This document shows, piece by piece, positions 35,570-44,801 of a stretch of 64,000 nt of DNA. The notes under the pieces are model-generated. The model made no database searches. It was not told where the DNA came from and saw only the letters and a list, made by a program, of their open reading frames with translations. The translations under genes and the position numbers were made by a program. How positions within the stretch are numbered: the stretch's first letter is position 1; each line of letters starts with the position of its first letter. The stretch covers positions 62,001-126,000 of the forward strand of contig NZ_LMAK01000067.1 in the NCBI RefSeq assembly GCF_001439665.1. Direction: 5' to 3'. The stretch is from Formosa algae (GTDB lineage Bacteria > Bacteroidota > Bacteroidia > Flavobacteriales > Flavobacteriaceae).

Positions 35570-35602
35570 AAAAGGCGATTCAAATATTGAATCGCCTTTT
35601 TT
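35570..35602. terminator. Bidirectional terminator between hemD and pckA
   Basis: The arms AAAAGGCGATTCAA and TTGAATCGCCTTTT with a 3-base loop form a near-perfect hairpin with A and T runs outside. Nearly the same hairpin occurs at 54656-54690. Confidence 0.88.
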
Positions 35603-35635
35603 GTGGTTTGAAAAATCAATTGGCACTTTAGATTA

Positions 35636-37252
35636 TTATGGATTGTAACGTTGCGGTCCTCCACGTCTTATTTCTTCACTTGCTATACTTTCAAACTGTT
35701 TGAAGTTTTTTCTAAATGCATTCGATAATTTAAATGCTGTAGTATAATATGCTTCGTCGTCATTCCAAGTTGCTCTCGGACTTAAAACAGAAGTTGGCAC
35801 TCCTGGACAAGATCTTGGTTGTGCAACTCCAAATACAGAGTGAATATGATAATCGTGATGGTTATATAAACCTAAATCTCCATTTAATACGGCATTAATC
35901 ATGGCACGTGTATATTTTAATTTCATACGAGTACCCACACCATAAGCACCACCGGTCCATCCGGTATTAATAAGCCATACATTTACACCTGCTTCTTTCA
36001 TTTTTTTACTTAACATTTCTGCATATTTTGCAGGGTGTAAAGGCATGAAAGGCGCTCCAAAACAAGCTGAGAAAGAAGGTTGTGGTTCTTTTACTCCAGC
36101 TTCTGTTCCAGCAACTTTTGCGGTATACCCCGATATAAAATGATAAGCAGCTTGTGCTGGTGTTAATTTAGATATTGGAGGAATAACTCCAAAAGCATCT
36201 GCGGTTAAGAAAAATATATTCTTAGGGTTTTTACCAATGGATGGCACTTGAATATTATCTATAAAATTTATAGGATAACTTACACGTGTATTTTGCGTTA
36301 TAGATGTATCTTCAAAATCTACATGGCCATCTTTATCTAAAATAACATTTTCAAGAATAGCTCCTTTTTTAATAGCATTATAAATATCTGGCTCGTTTTC
36401 TTTACACAGGTTAATCACTTTTGCATAACAACCGCCTTCAAAATTAAACACTGTATTCTCGTTGGTCCAACCATGCTCATCATCACCAATTAATTTACGG
36501 TTAGGATCTGCAGATAAGGTTGTTTTCCCTGTTCCTGAAAGCCCGAAGAATATTGCTGTATCTCCAGCTTCACCAACATTGGCACTACAGTGCATAGGCA
36601 ATGTATTTTTAAATACGGGTAGAATGAAGTTTAAGGCAGAGAAAATTCCTTTTTTAATTTCGCCTGTATATCCTGTACCTCCTATTAATGCTATTTTTCT
36701 TGTAAAATTTAAAATGGCAAAGTTATGCTGACGTGTACCATCTTCTGAAGGAACAGCCATAAACTCTGGCGCACATACTATAGACCATTCTGGCTCAAAG
36801 TTCTCTAATTCTAAAGCAGAAGGTCTTAAAAACATATTATGCGCAAACATATTGCTCCAAGGTGTTTCTGTAATAACGCGAATATTAAGCTTATAGTTTG
36901 GATCTGCGCAAGCACAACTATCTCTAACAAAGACTTCTTTATGAGACAAATAATCTACAACCTTATCATACAACGCATCAAACGCTTTAGTTTCAAAAGG
37001 AATATTTACATCTCCCCACCATACGCGATCTTTAGTAATATCATCTTTAACTATAAAACGATCTTTAGGCGATCGCCCTGTAAACTCTCCAGTATTAACT
37101 GCTAGTGCTCCTGTTGAAGCTTCCACACCTTGTCCCTTATCGATGGTTATCTGATGTAATTCATCTGAAGACAATTGATACTTTACATCTGCATTTTTGA
37201 TTCCGTAAGACTCTAACGAAATCGTTTTCGTAGTTTGAATGTTATCTACCAT
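35636..37252 (-). CDS. pckA: Phosphoenolpyruvate carboxykinase (ATP)
   Basis: The enzyme converts oxaloacetate to PEP with ATP, the first step of gluconeogenesis. It has the phosphate loop GLSGTGKTTLS near residue 240, the metal/substrate block NEGGC-like FNFEGGCYAKVI, NTGEFTGRSPKDRF near the N-terminus and LINTGWTGG. I start at the ATG at 37252 (MVDNIQTTK), giving 538 residues. A TTG at 37276 is in frame but lies in the presumed -7 element. A GACAC-T-GTGTC palindrome sits upstream of the promoter. Confidence 0.96.
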   Translation of the reverse strand: MVDNIQTTKTISLESYGIKNADVKYQLSSDELHQITIDKGQGVEASTGALAVNTGEFTGRSPKDRFIVKDDITKDRVWWGDVNIPFETKAFDALYDKVVDYLSHKEVFVRDSCACADPNYKLNIRVITETPWSNMFAHNMFLRPSALELENFEPEWSIVCAPEFMAVPSEDGTRQHNFAILNFTRKIALIGGTGYTGEIKKGIFSALNFILPVFKNTLPMHCSANVGEAGDTAIFFGLSGTGKTTLSADPNRKLIGDDEHGWTNENTVFNFEGGCYAKVINLCKENEPDIYNAIKKGAILENVILDKDGHVDFEDTSITQNTRVSYPINFIDNIQVPSIGKNPKNIFFLTADAFGVIPPISKLTPAQAAYHFISGYTAKVAGTEAGVKEPQPSFSACFGAPFMPLHPAKYAEMLSKKMKEAGVNVWLINTGWTGGAYGVGTRMKLKYTRAMINAVLNGDLGLYNHHDYHIHSVFGVAQPRSCPGVPTSVLSPRATWNDDEAYYTTAFKLSNAFRKNFKQFESIASEEIRRGGPQRYNP

Positions 37253-37273
37253 AATATTACTTTTTTTACTATA

Positions 37274-37304
37274 CAAATATCAAAATTTTATCTGACACTG
37301 TGTC
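37274..37304 (-). promoter_or_regulatory. pckA promoter region with palindromic candidate operator
   Basis: GATATTTG (one mismatch to TAnnTTTG) lies at 37274-37281, 22 bases before the ATG. A perfect 11-base palindrome GACACTGTGTC at 37294-37304 falls in the spacer above it, where a regulator could block or assist polymerase. No identified regulator is linked to it. Confidence 0.4.
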
Positions 37305-37354
37305 TTAAATATTTTTCATATTTATATAAATTTACTTCAGTTATATGTTATTTT

Positions 37355-37750
37355 TTAATTTTTACCACTTTTTAACCTAAAAAATGATAAAATCATAATT
37401 AACCAACCAACTATCATTAGTAAACCTCCTATTGGTGTCACGAATCCTATGGTCTTAAAATCAAACCCAGTTAGATTATTCGTTGCTAAACCGTAAATGG
37501 AGCCGGAAAACAAAATAACTCCTATTAATACGAGATAAAAAATGACTGCCTTTTTCTTTTCAGGCAAATAAGATGTTCCGCCGATAAATAACAAAAGTAA
37601 AGCGTGATACATCTGGTAACGCACACCAGTCTCAAATGTTTGAATAGATTCTGCCGAAATTAACGCCTTTAATCCATGTGCTGCAAAAGCTCCTATAACT
37701 ACACTTAAAAAACCTAAAATTCCTCCGGTAATTATTATTTTTTTATTCAT
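37355..37750 (-). CDS. DUF423 membrane protein
   Basis: The 131-residue protein has four hydrophobic helices and the DUF423/YgdD signature GAFAAHGLK near residue 22 with YQMYHALLLL following. It is an inner-membrane protein of unknown function found across bacteria. A TAACTTTG -7 element at 37831-37838 is its probable promoter, about 80 bases upstream. Confidence 0.88.
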   Translation of the reverse strand: MNKKIIITGGILGFLSVVIGAFAAHGLKALISAESIQTFETGVRYQMYHALLLLFIGGTSYLPEKKKAVIFYLVLIGVILFSGSIYGLATNNLTGFDFKTIGFVTPIGGLLMIVGWLIMILSFFRLKSGKN

Positions 37751-37830
37751 TCTTAACTGAATTTTAGAAGATTTTGCACATTCAATTTCAGTATATAAAT
37801 CAAATTTATAATACCTTTTAAACTGTACTA

Positions 37831-37838
37831 CAAAGTTA
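37831..37838 (-). promoter_or_regulatory. -7 element of the DUF423 gene
   Basis: TAACTTTG on the minus strand matches TAnnTTTG, 81 bases before the ATG. A good -33 TTG is not seen. Confidence 0.45.
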
Positions 37839-38193
37839 GTTAAAACAGACCATTAAAAGAAATATTTCAGGCATTGGTTATTGAAAAAAACGCATCTTTT
37901 TTATTAACAATTTACCAGATAAAATCATCCGAATACAAATTTATAACACCTTAATTTTCAATACATTAAAACGATTTAAAAAACACATCAAAAACAGAAA
38001 AATAGTCAGCCATTAAAACAGATGAACTGTGTCAAAAATACGCTTCCATACTTTGTAAAAATAGTGCTACAAATGCTGTAAAACTCAACCTTAGAGTGTT
38101 AGCAATCATCACTTGTGACACACTCAAAAGAATAACAAAACAAAAAGCGTTTATGGAACTTTCTATTACAATTAATAATTTATACGCACGCTA
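37839..38193. other. Non-coding stretch between DUF423 and the Lrp gene
   Basis: No credible gene is seen. The only structure noticed is TGTGTCA at 38028-38034 and its inverse TGACACA at 38116-38122, which resemble half of the palindrome in front of pckA. Confidence 0.4.
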
Positions 38194-38226
38194 TTGTTTC
38201 AACTAAATAGAGTTTTAATACTTTTA
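38194..38226 (+). promoter_or_regulatory. Putative promoter of the Lrp gene
   Basis: TTG at 38194-38196, a 22-base spacer and TACTTTTA at 38219-38226 approximate the consensus, with the final G of the -7 box replaced by A. The leader would be about 25 bases. Confidence 0.4.
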
Positions 38227-38251
38227 CATTATAATTTACAACACTCACCAC

Positions 38252-38722
38252 ATGAAAGTTTCAAATCAGAACATAGAAATCGACGGTATAGACAAAGAAA
38301 TTCTACGGGCTTTAATGGAAGATGCAAGAACTCCTATTTTAGAAATCGCTAGAGGTGTAGGAATTTCTGGTGCAGCAATACACCAACGCCTTAGGAAACT
38401 TGAAAAATCTGGTTTAATATCAGGATCTAAATTCACTATAAATCCTAAAATATTAGGTTATACAACCATGGCCTTTATTGGTATTTACCTAGATAAAGCC
38501 ATGAGTAACCCTGAAGCTGTAAAGCAATTAAAAAAGATTCCTGAAGTTATCGAATGTCATTATACCACAGGAAACTGGAGTATTTTTATTAAAATCTTAT
38601 GTCGAGATAACGAGCATTTAATGCAATTACTAAACAAAGACATACAATCTATAGTTGGGGTATCTAGAACAGAAACATTTATTTCGCTTCAACAACAAAT
38701 AGATCGTCAGATTCCGATATAA
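38252..38722 (+). CDS. Lrp/AsnC family transcriptional regulator
   Basis: This 156-residue regulator has an N-terminal helix-turn-helix (IDKEILRALMEDARTPILEIARGVGISGAAIHQRLRKLEKSGLI) and a C-terminal RAM ligand-binding domain (GYTTMAFIGIYLDKA ... VIECHYTTGNWSIFIKILCRD). It probably senses an amino acid as an octamer. Alanine dehydrogenase, a frequent Lrp target, lies 2.7 kb downstream, but no direct link is visible. Confidence 0.93.
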   Translation: MKVSNQNIEIDGIDKEILRALMEDARTPILEIARGVGISGAAIHQRLRKLEKSGLISGSKFTINPKILGYTTMAFIGIYLDKAMSNPEAVKQLKKIPEVIECHYTTGNWSIFIKILCRDNEHLMQLLNKDIQSIVGVSRTETFISLQQQIDRQIPI

Positions 38723-38794
38723 TTCCTCATTATACTCTTAGGATTTGAGTTATTTTTTTATGTATTACCATCAATTTTTATGGTATCTGTTTTT

Positions 38795-38802
38795 TAATTT
38801 TG
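38795..38802 (+). promoter_or_regulatory. -7 element of the superoxide dismutase gene
   Basis: TAATTTTG matches TAnnTTTG and lies 25 bases before the ATG at 38828. Confidence 0.5.
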
Positions 38803-38827
38803 ACGCAAACAATTAAAAATCAACATC

Positions 38828-39436
38828 ATGAAAATCACAAAATTAGTTTTGATCGCAGTATGCGCTGTAGGTCTAACCGCTTGCGATAATAAGAAAAAAG
38901 AAAGCAATCCGATGTCTGACCCTACACATACGCCTAATTCAGAAAGCATTACCAATAATGCGATGGCCGAGGAAATAGATAGTACGGACCAGATAAAAGT
39001 AACATTAGAAGCCAAAAGCGATAGTAAAGTATCTGGAACGGTTGTATTTACTGAAATAAACGATACGGTAAAAATGTTGGCTGAGCTTGAGGGATTACCA
39101 CCAAGGACGGTACACGCTATACATTTACACGAAAAAGCAGACTGCTCGTCTCACGATGCAAAGTCATCTGGAGGTCACTGGAACCCAACAAACTCTAAAC
39201 ATGGAAAATGGGGAGATTCACAAGGTTACCATCGTGGAGATATAGGTAACTTTACAACTGATGAAGACGGAAAAGCAACCGTAACCTTTGAAACTGATGA
39301 ATGGTGTATTACTTGTCAGGACACCACTAGAACGATTGGTGGTCGTGGTATCATTATACACGAGGGAACAGACGATTATACAACGCAACCTACTGGAGAT
39401 GCTGGAATACGTATTGCTTGTGGCGGTATAAAATAA
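38828..39436 (+). CDS. sodC: Cu/Zn superoxide dismutase family lipoprotein
   Basis: This 202-residue extracytoplasmic enzyme has a lipoprotein signal ending LTAC (Cys19) and a linker of about 35 polar residues. Its SodC domain has metal-ligand histidines in VHAIHLHEKADC, GGHWNPTNSKHG and IIIHEGTDD, and the cysteines of ADCSS and RIACGG can form the structural disulfide. It would destroy superoxide in the periplasm or at the outer membrane. Monocistronic: own -7 element and a strong terminator. Confidence 0.94.
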   Translation: MKITKLVLIAVCAVGLTACDNKKKESNPMSDPTHTPNSESITNNAMAEEIDSTDQIKVTLEAKSDSKVSGTVVFTEINDTVKMLAELEGLPPRTVHAIHLHEKADCSSHDAKSSGGHWNPTNSKHGKWGDSQGYHRGDIGNFTTDEDGKATVTFETDEWCITCQDTTRTIGGRGIIIHEGTDDYTTQPTGDAGIRIACGGIK

Positions 39437-39454
39437 AATATAACATTTTGATAT

Positions 39455-39488
39455 AAAAAAAGGTCGGATATAAATATCCGACCTTTTT
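39455..39488. terminator. Bidirectional terminator between sodC and zinc peptidase
   Basis: AAAAGGTCGGATA/TATCCGACCTTTT with a 4-base loop lies between two convergent genes, with A and T runs outside. Confidence 0.88.
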
Positions 39489-39506
39489 AATTTTAATAGT
39501 ATAATA

Positions 39507-40202
39507 TTAATTTCTATTTCCGAGAATTTGCAATGCCCAGTATAATAAGGAAGCTAAAGCACCAATTGCAGCTACTAAATACGTTCTTGCAGCCCATTTT
39601 AAAGCATCTTCTGCACCATCGTATTCATTAGGGGCTAACATGTTTTTATTTTTTAACCAAGCCAAAGCACGATTACTCGCATCGTATTCTACAGGTAAAG
39701 TTATAAAACTAAAAATAGTAGCCATTCCCATCATTAGTAAACCAACTACAGATACCCAGAACCCTATTCCGGCTCCTGCTGCAGCACCTAGCATAATACC
39801 ACCTATAACTAACCATTGCGACATTTTAGACGACACACTTACAATAGGTACTAATTGCGAACGCATTGTTAACCAGCTATAAGCTTGTGCATGCTGTACC
39901 GCATGGCCACATTCGTGTGCAGCAACTGCAGCTGCCGCCGCATTGGCTTGAGAATATACAGGCTCGCTTAAATTCACTGTTTTATTTCTAGGATCGTAAT
40001 GATCTGTTAACCGTCCTGGAGTCGACAATACTTTTACGTCGCGAATACCATTATCGGCTAACATCTTTTCGGCGATTTCTTTTCCTGTCATTCCATTTCT
40101 TAAATGGACTTTTGAATAGGTCTTAAATTTAGATTTTAATTTATTGCTAACTAACCAGCTTACTAAAGCAATAGCACCAATAAGTATATAATATGTAAAC
40201 AT
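39507..40202 (-). CDS. Zinc metallopeptidase, YugP family
   Basis: The 231-residue membrane protein has an N-terminal helix, the zinc motif HECGH at residues 96-100 in AAAAVAAHECGHAVQHAQ, and two or three further hydrophobic segments (about 120-165 and 205-225). It matches the YugP/neutral zinc metallopeptidase 2 family. The substrate is unknown; membrane protein quality control is a guess. Confidence 0.88.
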   Translation of the reverse strand: MFTYYILIGAIALVSWLVSNKLKSKFKTYSKVHLRNGMTGKEIAEKMLADNGIRDVKVLSTPGRLTDHYDPRNKTVNLSEPVYSQANAAAAAVAAHECGHAVQHAQAYSWLTMRSQLVPIVSVSSKMSQWLVIGGIMLGAAAGAGIGFWVSVVGLLMMGMATIFSFITLPVEYDASNRALAWLKNKNMLAPNEYDGAEDALKWAARTYLVAAIGALASLLYWALQILGNRN

Positions 40203-40284
40203 TCTTCTAAGTTTTAATCAGGTTAAATTTACTATAATATATCAAATAATGCGCCAAATTAATATTAAGAAATTTTGTCAGTGC

Positions 40285-41385
40285 TTATGCATATTGTAAT
40301 CCCCATTCAAAAGCTTCCGTAATTTCGCTATACACAATTTTACCAGAAACAATATTTAATCCCATGGCCAAAGACTTATCTTCTATGCAAGCTTTTTCCC
40401 AACCTTTATTGGCTAGTTTCAACACATATGGCAAGGTTACGTTTGTTAAGGCTAAAGTTGATGTATAAGGCACAGCTCCCGGCATGTTCGCGACACAATA
40501 ATGTACAATATCATCTATAATATATGTTGGATCTTCGTGAGTGGTTGCTTTTGTAGTTTCCATGCATCCCCCTTGATCTACAGCCACATCGACTAACACC
40601 GTTCCTGGACGCATATCTTTTAGCATATCTCTAGTAATTAGTTTTGGTGCCTTTCCGCCTTTAAGCAATACTCCACCAATAATTAAATCGTGTGTCTGAA
40701 TGTGTTTTTTAATATTATAAACACTAGAATATTCTGTAACCACATGGCTAGGCATAATATCGTTTACATAGCGTAAGCGTTTCATATTAACATCCATAAT
40801 GGTAACATGAGCGCCTAATCCTGCAGCCATTTTTGCCGCCTGAACACCAACCACACCAGCACCAAGAATCAGGACTTTTCCAGGCGTAACACCAGGAACA
40901 CCACCTAGTAAAATGCCACGTCCTTTAATGGGTTTCTCTAAATATTTAGCGCCTTGCTGAATCGCCATACGACCAGCAACTTCAGACATTGGTGTTAACA
41001 AGGGTAAAGTGCCATCTTCGTCTTCTACCGTTTCATACGCAATACAAATGGCATTACTATTAATCATGGCTAGCGTTAATGCCTCGCTAGATGCAAAATG
41101 AAAATACGTAAACACAATCTGATTTGGTTGAATTAAAGCATATTCCTCCTGAATTGGCTCTTTTACTTTTACAATCATTTCGCTAGATTGATACACCTCT
41201 TCTATAGTTTCTAAAATGATAGCACCAACTTCCTGATACACGGCATTAAAAAAACCACTACCCTCTCCTGCTGTAGATTGCACATACACGGTATGACCTT
41301 GATTGACTAATTCGAAAACTCCGGCAGGCGTCATACCTACGCGATTTTCGTTGTTTTTGATTTCCTTTGGAACACCTATTTTCAT
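40285..41385 (-). CDS. ald: Alanine dehydrogenase
   Basis: The 366-residue enzyme interconverts alanine and pyruvate plus ammonia with NAD. It begins MKIGVPKEIKNNENRVGMTP, and has the catalytic Lys/His region KVKEPIQEEY, FTYFHFASS and the NAD-binding LILGAGVVGVQAAKMAAGLGAHV, then AVDQGGCMETTKATTHEDP. The length is standard. The terminator at 41466 belongs to leuS, which is transcribed towards it. Confidence 0.95.
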   Translation of the reverse strand: MKIGVPKEIKNNENRVGMTPAGVFELVNQGHTVYVQSTAGEGSGFFNAVYQEVGAIILETIEEVYQSSEMIVKVKEPIQEEYALIQPNQIVFTYFHFASSEALTLAMINSNAICIAYETVEDEDGTLPLLTPMSEVAGRMAIQQGAKYLEKPIKGRGILLGGVPGVTPGKVLILGAGVVGVQAAKMAAGLGAHVTIMDVNMKRLRYVNDIMPSHVVTEYSSVYNIKKHIQTHDLIIGGVLLKGGKAPKLITRDMLKDMRPGTVLVDVAVDQGGCMETTKATTHEDPTYIIDDIVHYCVANMPGAVPYTSTLALTNVTLPYVLKLANKGWEKACIEDKSLAMGLNIVSGKIVYSEITEAFEWGLQYA

Positions 41386-41465
41386 ATTTACAGATTTTAA
41401 GTGTCATAAAATTGAATAATTTTACGAACACCCACAAGCTTCACAAGACTGAATATCAAATTATT

Positions 41466-41504
41466 ACCAAAAACAAAATCACCTCTATGTTTATAGAGGT
41501 GATT
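41466..41504 (-). terminator. Terminator of leuS
   Basis: The 12-bp stem AATCACCTCTAT/ATAGAGGTGATT with a 3-base loop is followed on the minus strand by TTTGTTTTTGG. It lies 60 bases after the leuS stop. Confidence 0.8.
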
Positions 41505-41564
41505 ATATATATTTCTAAAAAAAGACTATTAAATTTTCGTGAATCCGAAAATATCAACAATGTA

Positions 41565-44500
41565 TTAGCCTACAATATTGATAATCTTTCCAGGAACCAC
41601 AATTACTTTTTTAGGCGTACGGCCTTGCAATTGTTCTTGAGTTTTCTCGTGAGACATTACAATCTCTTCCAATTCGTCCTTCGTTAAATCTAACGACAAT
41701 TCTAAAGTGAAACGCATTTTTCCGTTAAACGAAATCGGATATACTTTACTGCTTTCTACTAAATGACTGGCATCGAAAACCGGGAATGGCGCTTCTGAAA
41801 TAGATGCTGAATTCCCTAACTGGCTCCATAATTCTTCTGCGATATGTGGAGCATAAGGCGATAACAAAATTAAGAACGGTTCTAACACCGCCTTACTCTC
41901 ACATTTTTGAGCATTAAATTCATTTACAGCAATCATAAATGTAGACACCGATGTATTAAACGAGAAGTTCTCGATGTCTTCTTGTACCTTTTTAATGGTT
42001 TTATGAAGCGTTTTAAGATTGTCTTTTGTTGGTTCGGCATCGGTTACCACTAAACCATCTTCATCAATATATAATTTCCATAATTTTTTAAGAAAACCAT
42101 GTACTCCTGTAATTCCTGCTGTATTCCAAGGTTTCGCCTGCTCTAAAGGCCCTAAAAACATTTCGTATAAACGTAAACTATCGGCACCGTATTCTGCACA
42201 AATCTGATCTGGATTCACGACGTTGTATTTAGATTTCGACATTTTTTCGACCTCACGACCTACTTTATACACACCATCTTCTAAAATAAATTCGGCATCT
42301 TTAAAATCTTCTCCAAACTCGCCATCAGTTTTTAATCCTTCAATATCTAATTCATCTGAAGCATTTACATACTGAACCTTTACGTGGATTGGTGAAAATT
42401 TAAGTCCTTCTACAACTACCCCAAAATTCTGATTATATATATCTTTTTCAATAATTTTATATAATTCTTGAAAAGCAATTACAGTTTCTTTTTGCTCGTC
42501 GTTTAATATATCAAAAAACACAGTATCTTCAATAACACTAGCTAAACCTTTGTTGAAGCCATTACCCATTCCGAAAGTCTTCTTATCTTCCGCGGAAATT
42601 TTAGAACTTAGAATAAAGTTATACAAATCTTCAAATTTCTTGACGCTATCATAAGAAACATAAAGAGATTTACTTAAGCTAGGTTCTTTAGACTCTTTTG
42701 AAGTTGTAGATGTGTGATGTGAAAAATCAACTCTATACACAAAAGCACTAGTTCCCAAAATCATCCCTTGGTTAATCAGCTTTTTAAAAGGTTCTTCAAT
42801 GTTTACAAATCCGCGGTCTTTTAAGAATTTCACCCAAAAACGAGAATATAATAAATGACCGGTTGCATGTTCGCTACCACCAATATATAAATCGACACTT
42901 CCCCAATAGTTAAGCGCATCTTCGCTAGCAAAGGCATCGCCTCGTTTTGAAGCCTCTTCCATATAACGGAAGAAATACCAAGAGCTTCCCGCCCAACCTG
43001 GCATGGTGTTTAACTCTAATGGAAATACAGTGGTATGGTTTATCTTTTCGTTGCTAACAACGGTATGTGTTTCTGTACACCAAGCCCAAACATCGGCACG
43101 ACCTAAAGGTGGCTCACCGGTTTCGGTTGGTAAATATTTTTCTACTTCTGGCAAACGAATTGGTAAATGTTCGGTTGCAATCATTTGTGGTTTTCCATTT
43201 ACGTAATACACCGGAAATGGTTCTCCCCAATAGCGCTGACGACTAAATACGGCATCGCGTAAACGGTAGTTTGTTTTTCCTTCACCTTGTCCGATTGCTT
43301 CCAAGGCTTCAATGGCTTTTGGAGTTGCTTCCTTATAAGACAAGCCGTTTAAGAAGTAGCTATTTGTAAGTTTAGTATTTCCTTTTTCAGCGAACGCTTC
43401 TTCAGAAATATCTACACCTTCAAAAATATTTGGAATTGCAATATCAAAATGCTTTGCAAAATCATAATCACGTTGATCACCACAAGGCACAGCCATTACA
43501 GCTCCTGTTCCGTAGCTTGCCAACACGTAATCTCCAATCCAAATTGGCACTGGCTCCTTAGAAAACGGATGCTCGGCATACGCTCCAGTAAACACACCCG
43601 AAATGGTTTTTACATCGGCCATACGCTCACGTTCGCTACGTTTTGCAGTTTTCTCGATATACGCTTCTACAGCTTCTTTTTGTTCTGCAGTAGTAATTTG
43701 TGAAACTAACTCGTGTTCTGGAGCCAAAGTCATAAAACTTACACCAAAAATGGTGTCGGGACGTGTTGTAAAGACTTCAATACTTTCGTTATGGTCTTTT
43801 ACATTAAAAGTAACACTCGCTCCAACCGATTTTCCAATCCAGTTACGCTGACTTTCCTTTAAAGAATCGGTCCAATCTATATCATTTAACCCTTGTAGTA
43901 AGCGCTCTGCATAAGCAGAAATACGCATACTCCATTGGGTCATTTTTTTACGTACAACAGGATGTCCACCTCGTTCTGATACGCCATTTACAATTTCGTC
44001 GTTCGCTAAAACTGTTCCTAATGCAGGACACCAGTTAACTTCAGTTTCGGCTAAATACGTTAATCTGTATTGTAATAAAACGTCTTGTTTTTGTTCAGAT
44101 GAAAATGAATTCCAAGCTTCAGCAGTAAACGGTTCTATATTATCGTCGCAGACCGCGTTTACTGTTGCATTTCCTTCTGCAGAAAACACAGCAATAAGAG
44201 AATCTATAGATTCGGCTTTTCCAGAATCTAAATTAAACCAAGATTCGAATAACTGAATAAAAATCCACTGTGTCCATTTGTAATATTCTGGATTAGAGGT
44301 GCGCACTTCACGAGACCAATCGAAAGAAAATCCGATTTGATCTAATTGACGACGATAAGTTGCAATATTGGTTTCGGTAGTAATTGCAGGATGTTGTCCT
44401 GTTTGGATGGCGTACTGTTCTGCCGGTAAACCAAAACTATCGTAACCTTGTGGATGCAAAACATTAAAACCTTTATGGCGCTTGTAACGTGCATAAATAT

Positions 44501-44675
44501 CTGAAGCAATATACCCTAACGGATGCCCAACGTGTAATCCTGCTCCAGACGGATAAGGAAACATATCGAGAATGTAATATTTAGGTTTTTCAGATTGATT
44601 TTTGGCTTGAAACGTTTGGTGTTCTGCCCAATATTGTTGCCACTTGGCTTCTATGTCGTTGAAATTATATTTCAT
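41565..44675 (-). CDS. leuS: Leucyl-tRNA synthetase with a large insertion
   Basis: This class Ia synthetase charges tRNA-Leu. The HIGH motif is HVGH at residues 48-51, the CP1 editing domain carries TTRPDTIFGVSFM, and KMSKSKYN lies near residue 809. At 1,036 residues it is longer than most. Between GTSAFVYRVDF (about residue 645) and SPIHVKVQY (about 758) it carries a Ser/Lys/Glu-rich insert of roughly 100 residues (42400-42745), where I recall a loop of about 30 residues in related species. The catalytic motifs are intact. A TAAATTTG -7 element lies 27 bases before the ATG. Confidence 0.96.
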   Translation of the reverse strand: MKYNFNDIEAKWQQYWAEHQTFQAKNQSEKPKYYILDMFPYPSGAGLHVGHPLGYIASDIYARYKRHKGFNVLHPQGYDSFGLPAEQYAIQTGQHPAITTETNIATYRRQLDQIGFSFDWSREVRTSNPEYYKWTQWIFIQLFESWFNLDSGKAESIDSLIAVFSAEGNATVNAVCDDNIEPFTAEAWNSFSSEQKQDVLLQYRLTYLAETEVNWCPALGTVLANDEIVNGVSERGGHPVVRKKMTQWSMRISAYAERLLQGLNDIDWTDSLKESQRNWIGKSVGASVTFNVKDHNESIEVFTTRPDTIFGVSFMTLAPEHELVSQITTAEQKEAVEAYIEKTAKRSERERMADVKTISGVFTGAYAEHPFSKEPVPIWIGDYVLASYGTGAVMAVPCGDQRDYDFAKHFDIAIPNIFEGVDISEEAFAEKGNTKLTNSYFLNGLSYKEATPKAIEALEAIGQGEGKTNYRLRDAVFSRQRYWGEPFPVYYVNGKPQMIATEHLPIRLPEVEKYLPTETGEPPLGRADVWAWCTETHTVVSNEKINHTTVFPLELNTMPGWAGSSWYFFRYMEEASKRGDAFASEDALNYWGSVDLYIGGSEHATGHLLYSRFWVKFLKDRGFVNIEEPFKKLINQGMILGTSAFVYRVDFSHHTSTTSKESKEPSLSKSLYVSYDSVKKFEDLYNFILSSKISAEDKKTFGMGNGFNKGLASVIEDTVFFDILNDEQKETVIAFQELYKIIEKDIYNQNFGVVVEGLKFSPIHVKVQYVNASDELDIEGLKTDGEFGEDFKDAEFILEDGVYKVGREVEKMSKSKYNVVNPDQICAEYGADSLRLYEMFLGPLEQAKPWNTAGITGVHGFLKKLWKLYIDEDGLVVTDAEPTKDNLKTLHKTIKKVQEDIENFSFNTSVSTFMIAVNEFNAQKCESKAVLEPFLILLSPYAPHIAEELWSQLGNSASISEAPFPVFDASHLVESSKVYPISFNGKMRFTLELSLDLTKDELEEIVMSHEKTQEQLQGRTPKKVIVVPGKIINIVG

Positions 44676-44702
44676 GTTTGTGTATTCCGCTTAATAAAGG
44701 CG

Positions 44703-44710
44703 CAAATTTA
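44703..44710 (-). promoter_or_regulatory. -7 element of leuS
   Basis: TAAATTTG on the minus strand fits TAnnTTTG and is 27 bases before the leuS ATG; no properly spaced -33 was found. Confidence 0.5.
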
Positions 44711-44801
44711 AGGTTATTATAACAATGTTGAAAGTTTAAACGTTGTTATCCTTAAGGAAATAGATTTCTTTTATATTTTTACAAACAAATTCACGCCTTA
44801 T

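Noticed and set aside
43449-43851. Plus-strand frames inside leuS
   Set aside because: They are shadows of a conserved gene on the opposite strand; the translations show no domain.
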